Below are positions 38,950 through 42,164 of a stretch of DNA of 42,164 nt, piece by piece. Origin of the DNA: a virus. The notes below the pieces were generated by a model. It ran no database searches and was not told the DNA's origin. It saw only the letters and a program-made list of their open reading frames with translations. Location: the IMG/VR virus record IMGVR_UViG_3300032893_000122, positions 1-42,164 of that record; one strand, given 5' to 3'. Numbering within the stretch: the stretch's first letter is position 1; each line of letters starts with the position of its first letter. The position numbers and the translations under genes were made by a program.

Positions 38950-39138
38950 ATGCCGAGCAAATCTAAAGCGCAAAGACGTTACTTCGGATGGCTTGAACAT
39001 TCCCCGGAAGCCGCTAATGAGCGTAAGGAATCGGGTATGACCCGCAAAGAGATGTCGGACTTCGCTTCCACGCCGGATAAGGGTTTGCCTGAAACGGTTG
39101 GAGACAAGCTGACTAAGGGGCTGAGAAAGAAGAAATAG
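38950..39138 (+). CDS. DUF3008-like small protein
   Basis: This 62-aa basic protein begins MPSKSKAQRRYFGWLEHSPE and includes GMTRKEMSDFASTPDKGLPE. That matches a family of small proteins of the type MPAKSKAQQRFMG...mskkqakdFAstkhkgLPe (DUF3008), common in phages and bacteria. Its function is unknown. It starts 3 bp after the preceding stop, within the packaging block. Confidence 0.8.
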   Translation: MPSKSKAQRRYFGWLEHSPEAANERKESGMTRKEMSDFASTPDKGLPETVGDKLTKGLRKKK

Positions 39139-39142
39139 GGAA

Positions 39143-39247
39143 ATGGCAGTCGTGGTAATTGCGCTCTTTGCGCTCATTGTCGGTGTTGCATTGGGCGTTC
39201 TTATTGCGTTGGCATTGGTCTCTAATGCTGTGAGACTACCGTGGTAA
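39143..39247 (+). CDS. 34-aa single-span membrane protein
   Basis: This short ORF encodes MAVVVIALFALIVGVALGVL plus IALALVSNAVRLPW, an almost entirely hydrophobic helix. It starts 4 bp after the previous stop and is followed by a spacer with a weak CTCAAC/GTTGAG hairpin. It could be a small holin, pinholin or membrane anchor. The placement and strong hydrophobicity favour a real gene, though its size makes this uncertain. Confidence 0.5.
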   Translation: MAVVVIALFALIVGVALGVLIALALVSNAVRLPW

Positions 39248-39301
39248 CTCCACGTCTCAACTTTAAAGGTGTTGAGCCGCCTTTCTTAAGGAGTATAACA
39301 C

Positions 39302-39493
39302 ATGAGCAATAATTGGAAAACAACGACAGCCGGGGTACTGAGTGCAATTATAGCCACGACCGGTCCCGTCACGGCTTATCTAGCTACGATTCATTCCCCT
39401 AAAGCCGCCACGGTCACTGGAATCGTCACATTGGTTGGAGCCTTGGCTCGGGTTTACATCGGACTTATTCAAACCGATGCTCAGCCCGGTTAA
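39302..39493 (+). CDS. Holin-like two-span membrane protein
   Basis: This 63-aa protein has an AAGGAG ribosome site and two membrane segments: residues about 8-28 (TAGVLSAIIATTGPVTAYLA) and about 35-57 (ATVTGIVTLVGALARVYIGL). Similar short MxxWKTTxAGIL proteins near packaging genes of phages are annotated as holin-like. It may set lysis timing with a yet unidentified endolysin. Confidence 0.6.
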   Translation: MSNNWKTTTAGVLSAIIATTGPVTAYLATIHSPKAATVTGIVTLVGALARVYIGLIQTDAQPG

Positions 39494-39519
39494 GTAAGTA
39501 TTAACTTAATGGAGAGACC

Positions 39520-39828
39520 ATGATAGAAATTCCACTTGAAGTGTTCGTCGAGAATGCCAAGTTGCCTGAGGGATATAAGTTTTACGACTTCTCCAACGGG
39601 CAGCATTTTTGTCCCGTTCCTAATGGTGAATATCTCTCAACGGTTCAATTAGCCGTTGAAAGGGTTATTCCACCCACCGGGTATGTGGCGACTCTGCAAT
39701 TTAGCTACCTCACGACTTTTGAAAAGTCCCCACCTATGGTGGATGTTTGTGATTTTGCTCAAGAAATTGAGAAACTCATAGCCCATCTGGAAGAGCGCGT
39801 CAAGAAAGACGGATACTGGGTGGGATAA
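39520..39828 (+). CDS. Hypothetical protein before large terminase
   Basis: This 102-aa protein begins MIEIPLEVFVENAKLPEGYK with a GGAGAGA ribosome site. It is mixed alpha/beta, ending in a helical EIEKLIAHLEERVKKDGYWV. Its stop overlaps the terminase ATG (TAATG), so the two are translationally coupled. No family is recognised. Confidence 0.65.
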   Translation: MIEIPLEVFVENAKLPEGYKFYDFSNGQHFCPVPNGEYLSTVQLAVERVIPPTGYVATLQFSYLTTFEKSPPMVDVCDFAQEIEKLIAHLEERVKKDGYWVG

Positions 39829-41540
39829 TGCCAGAGTTCGGTCTTGACTTACTCCCCAAACAATCGGAGCTATACGACGAGCTAAAGTATGGCACCCGTC
39901 CGGTTATAGGCATCTATGGCGGCAGAGGCAGTTCCAAGTCCTCAGGAATAGATAGAGTCTTACTCAGCCTCATGTATGAGGAGCCGGGGCTCTTATGTTG
40001 CGTCGTAATGCGTAACTACGATCAAGTCAAGAAATATCACATAGATACAATCAAGCAAGAGTTTCCATGGTTGCAAGACGATATAGTCTCCACCATGCCT
40101 TCCCATCTGGACATCGGCACATCCAGAATGGATTTCTCCTACGCCGAATCCCTCGATGATGTCAAGCGCCGTTTCATGAGCGGCAACTATGCTATCATCG
40201 CCATTGACCAAGCCGAACAATTCACCGCCGAAGAGATACGCGAGATGCGTAGAGCCAACCGCATCAAAGGCGGAAAGATGGCTAGGATCGTGCTCAGCTT
40301 CAACATGCGTGGAGCCTCGATCCAAGAGCTTAAGAAATGGTTTGTTCTTCACGAAGTGAACAAGGATGAAGACCCCAACGATTATGTCGGCTATAAATGG
40401 AACCCGTGGGATAACGTTTATTGGTGTCTTGATGCTTTGCAGAAAGATGGATATTCCATCGAGGAATACTATAGCTGGACTGACCAGCAACGGATGGACT
40501 ACGCCGCGAACAACGGTCCTTATACGCATGGCTTGTCCGTAGACGATGAAGTTATCCGCCAAGCGGATTGGTATGGCTCATGGGAATCCATCGAAGGCAC
40601 ATATTTCGCTAACTCCTTTGATTTGGAATCCACACGCATTACTCCGGGCTTGGTTGAGGCTATGCGTAAACCATGGGCTACGCATTGGATAAGTGGCGAC
40701 TGGGGTAAATCCCACTGGACGGCTATTCAATGGCATTACCGTGTTACTCTGTCCCCATCCGAGATAGCTAGAACTTTAGGATGGACGGTTCAGAACCCGT
40801 TGAATGTTACCGTGACTTATCGCGAGATGTATGTATGCGATTTGGAGTCTCCTGAAGTCGCTAAGTACATCGTGGATTGTACACCCACTAAGTTATTTCC
40901 CGGAGATAAACGCTTGGACGAACGATCTCTTATCAAGGCGTTCTATTTAGGCAGAGACGCATTCGCCGACGAGGATTCACCGCTCACCACGGCCATACAG
41001 ATCGGCAAGGTGATGCGTGAATTCAAGATGCCCACACCGGAAAGAGCCGATGATGACCGTATTGGTGGTTATACCTTGATGTCATCCTTGCTCAGAGGCA
41101 CCAAAGGGCATGGCTGGGTGACGGGTGAATTCAAGGTGCCTTCTTCGGAGCGGCGTAACTTAACCGTGGAGAAGTTAGACCAGCCGTTCCAAGTGAATGA
41201 CGTTTGGTTAATATCAAACGAATGTGTAGAACTACTTAAGTCCATCCCGTTGCTGATGCGTGATCCTAAGAAGCGCGAGGATGTGCTTAAGACGGATAAA
41301 TCTCTGGCTAAGATCGAGATGGACTCCACCGATGCGGCGAGATATGGTTTGAAATCCATGTTAAACCCGCGTAAGAAGACCGACGAGATGAAGTTTCAGG
41401 AACAGATGTCGGAATTAGTGGGACAACCCGCTAAGCAAACTTTGTTGGCGTTCAAACATGCGGCGAAGACCAAGGGACCTAAATCCCGTTGGACACAATC
41501 CTTGCCGCCTTCGTGGCGATCTAATGTAAAGGAGAAATAG
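39828..41540 (+). CDS. terL: Terminase large subunit
   Basis: This 570-aa protein is the packaging motor and nuclease. The Walker A-like P-loop is GIYGGRGSSKSSG (residues about 27-39) and the Walker B region is AIIAIDQAEQF (about 122), where DQ-AEQ replaces the more usual DE. A coupling-like motif NMRG is at about 163. The nuclease domain begins at HWISGDWGKSHWTA (about 286, first acidic residue), with further acidic residues near DLESPE (about 343) and DSTDAARYGL (about 503). Length and order are typical of podoviral terminases. Confidence 0.92.
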   Translation: MPEFGLDLLPKQSELYDELKYGTRPVIGIYGGRGSSKSSGIDRVLLSLMYEEPGLLCCVVMRNYDQVKKYHIDTIKQEFPWLQDDIVSTMPSHLDIGTSRMDFSYAESLDDVKRRFMSGNYAIIAIDQAEQFTAEEIREMRRANRIKGGKMARIVLSFNMRGASIQELKKWFVLHEVNKDEDPNDYVGYKWNPWDNVYWCLDALQKDGYSIEEYYSWTDQQRMDYAANNGPYTHGLSVDDEVIRQADWYGSWESIEGTYFANSFDLESTRITPGLVEAMRKPWATHWISGDWGKSHWTAIQWHYRVTLSPSEIARTLGWTVQNPLNVTVTYREMYVCDLESPEVAKYIVDCTPTKLFPGDKRLDERSLIKAFYLGRDAFADEDSPLTTAIQIGKVMREFKMPTPERADDDRIGGYTLMSSLLRGTKGHGWVTGEFKVPSSERRNLTVEKLDQPFQVNDVWLISNECVELLKSIPLLMRDPKKREDVLKTDKSLAKIEMDSTDAARYGLKSMLNPRKKTDEMKFQEQMSELVGQPAKQTLLAFKHAAKTKGPKSRWTQSLPPSWRSNVKEK

Positions 41541-41542
41541 TG

Positions 41543-41658
41543 ATGTTTTAGCTCGTAAGGCGAATAAGATTAAGAATGATGCTACTCTCGAAGAAATAAC
41601 TAAAGTTGGAAAGTTCTATGAGAAATTCCAGTTGAGTTGGAAGGGGAATTCAAAATGA
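41543..41658 (+). pseudogene. Frame-shifted small gene after terminase
   Basis: An ATG at 41543 follows AAGGAG (8-nt spacing) but hits a stop after two codons (ATG TTT TAG). One extra T in the T4 run would open a frame of 38 codons, LARKANKIKNDATLEEITKV then GKFYEKFQLSWKGNSK, whose TGA overlaps the next ATG (ATGA). The ribosome site at one end and the coupled stop at the other strongly suggest a real gene with a one-base deletion, an assembly error, or frameshifting. Confidence 0.55.
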
Positions 41659-42047
41659 GTTGGTTTCGTAATATCTTCGGATTCGACATTCTGGAGCAGC
41701 AGATAACTCTGTTGAAGGATACTCTGGCTGTTGAACGTGCAACCTTCGGTGAGCAAACGGATTATCTCCGAGCCCAACTGGCTCAGAAGCAACGCCGCAT
41801 CGACGAACTACAGGAAGCATTGATAGGGGTCAAAACCCCACCGGCTCCTCGTGTTATTCGGAAGAAAGATTCCAATCCATGGGGCAATGTTGTTCCCTTG
41901 GGATGGGATGCATTCCGTGAGCACAGACGGTCGTTTCCCGCTCCTGAGCCAGAGCCTGAAAAGGGCATCTACGAGTTCGAACCACCTAAACCCCCACAAC
42001 CCGTCCCTGAGACGGCTGCAATAGTAAAGGAAGAAGATGATGGGTAG
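41655..42047 (+). CDS. Coiled-coil protein upstream of GIY-YIG gene
   Basis: This 130-aa protein begins MSWFRNIFGFDILEQQITLL with an AAGGGG ribosome site; a TTG at 41637 is less likely. Residues 12-60 form a clear coiled coil (LKDTLAVERATFGEQTDYLR; LRAQLAQKQRRIDELQEALI). The rest is Pro-rich and acidic. Its stop overlaps the GIY-YIG start. A virion or packaging accessory role is possible; no family is known to me. Confidence 0.65.
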   Translation: MSWFRNIFGFDILEQQITLLKDTLAVERATFGEQTDYLRAQLAQKQRRIDELQEALIGVKTPPAPRVIRKKDSNPWGNVVPLGWDAFREHRRSFPAPEPEPEKGIYEFEPPKPPQPVPETAAIVKEEDDG

Positions 42048-42164
42048 GGGTTATATCTACCTAATCCGAAACTTAGTGAATGGTAAGGGCTATGTTGGTC
42101 AGACCATTAAGAAGGTAAAGTACAGATTCAGAGCACACATATGGGATGCACAGTGTGGTAGTAA
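42023..42164. repeat. Terminal repeat, right copy
   Basis: These 142 bases repeat positions 1-142 with one synonymous change at 42038. They contain the end of the coiled-coil gene and the start of the GIY-YIG gene, which runs off the contig end. They show that the molecule is circular or permuted. Confidence 0.9.
42040..42164 (+). CDS. GIY-YIG endonuclease, 5' part (duplicate of start)
   Basis: This is the beginning of the same gene annotated at 18-596, cut by the contig end. It starts at ATG 42040 inside the upstream stop region (overlap of 8 bp) and reads MGRGYIYLIRNLVNGKGYVG in frame. It should not be counted as an extra gene. Confidence 0.85.
   Translation, partial: MGRGYIYLIRNLVNGKGYVGQTIKKVKYRFRAHIWDAQCGS

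Overview
This window looks like a complete tailed-phage genome (Caudoviricetes, podovirus-type virion), linearised at an arbitrary point of a circular or terminally redundant molecule. The first 142 bases recur at the end (42023-42164) with one synonymous difference, so about 42,022 bp are unique. The tail proteins have the style of Acidobacteria-associated phages and prophages: Sec-type leaders on fibre genes, GxNQLTGDV/AGPGxGSQ motifs and SSGAATLLxGVLNIP repeats. A soil acidobacterial host is therefore my best inference, but the sequence does not prove it.

Layout. (1) A very long plus-strand late block starts after a bidirectional terminator at 37.69-37.74 kb, crosses the contig join and ends at 31.4 kb. 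It holds small terminase, small membrane and holin-like genes, large terminase, portal, a histidine phosphatase, a scaffold-like protein, the major capsid protein, a GroES-like protein, a head-tail adaptor-like protein, a 1590-aa nozzle-like tail protein, a GNAT-like protein, a run of ejection-protein candidates, tail fibres and an XhlA-like membrane protein. Three full GIY-YIG endonuclease genes, one miniaturised GIY-YIG gene and a piece of endonuclease VII are scattered in it. (2) A minus-strand block at 31.43-35.35 kb encodes two widespread phage families of unknown function, a likely HTH protein, a KTSC-domain protein and small proteins. (3) A short plus-strand block at 35.5-37.4 kb encodes small HTH/winged-helix regulators and DUF1376-like proteins, apparently duplicated and eroded, and is packed with tandem repeats. 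The blocks in (2) and (3) diverge from an operator-like region at 35.35-35.5 kb.

The most unusual element is a 712-bp non-coding array at 32996-33707 in the middle of the minus-strand block. It parses without remainder into 132 pentamers (plus strand NNRAC; minus strand G-K-Y-N-N) and 13 tetramers, nine of which are TGCC. From 33124 onward, every interval between the TGCC-type punctuation marks equals 5n+4. Two smaller arrays with the same grammar lie at 36916-36981 and 37562-37601, near nine 11-bp iterons (37413-37513) and a 33-bp (3 x 11) repeat (36228-36316). I do not recognise this kind of array from any described phage system.

No DNA polymerase, primase, helicase, RNA polymerase, integrase or clear endolysin is recognisable, so replication and lysis must depend on the host or on unrecognised genes. 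Three of the four GIY-YIG genes follow, or start within, long stem-loops. That suggests translational or transcriptional control of these genes, or marks of their insertion sites.
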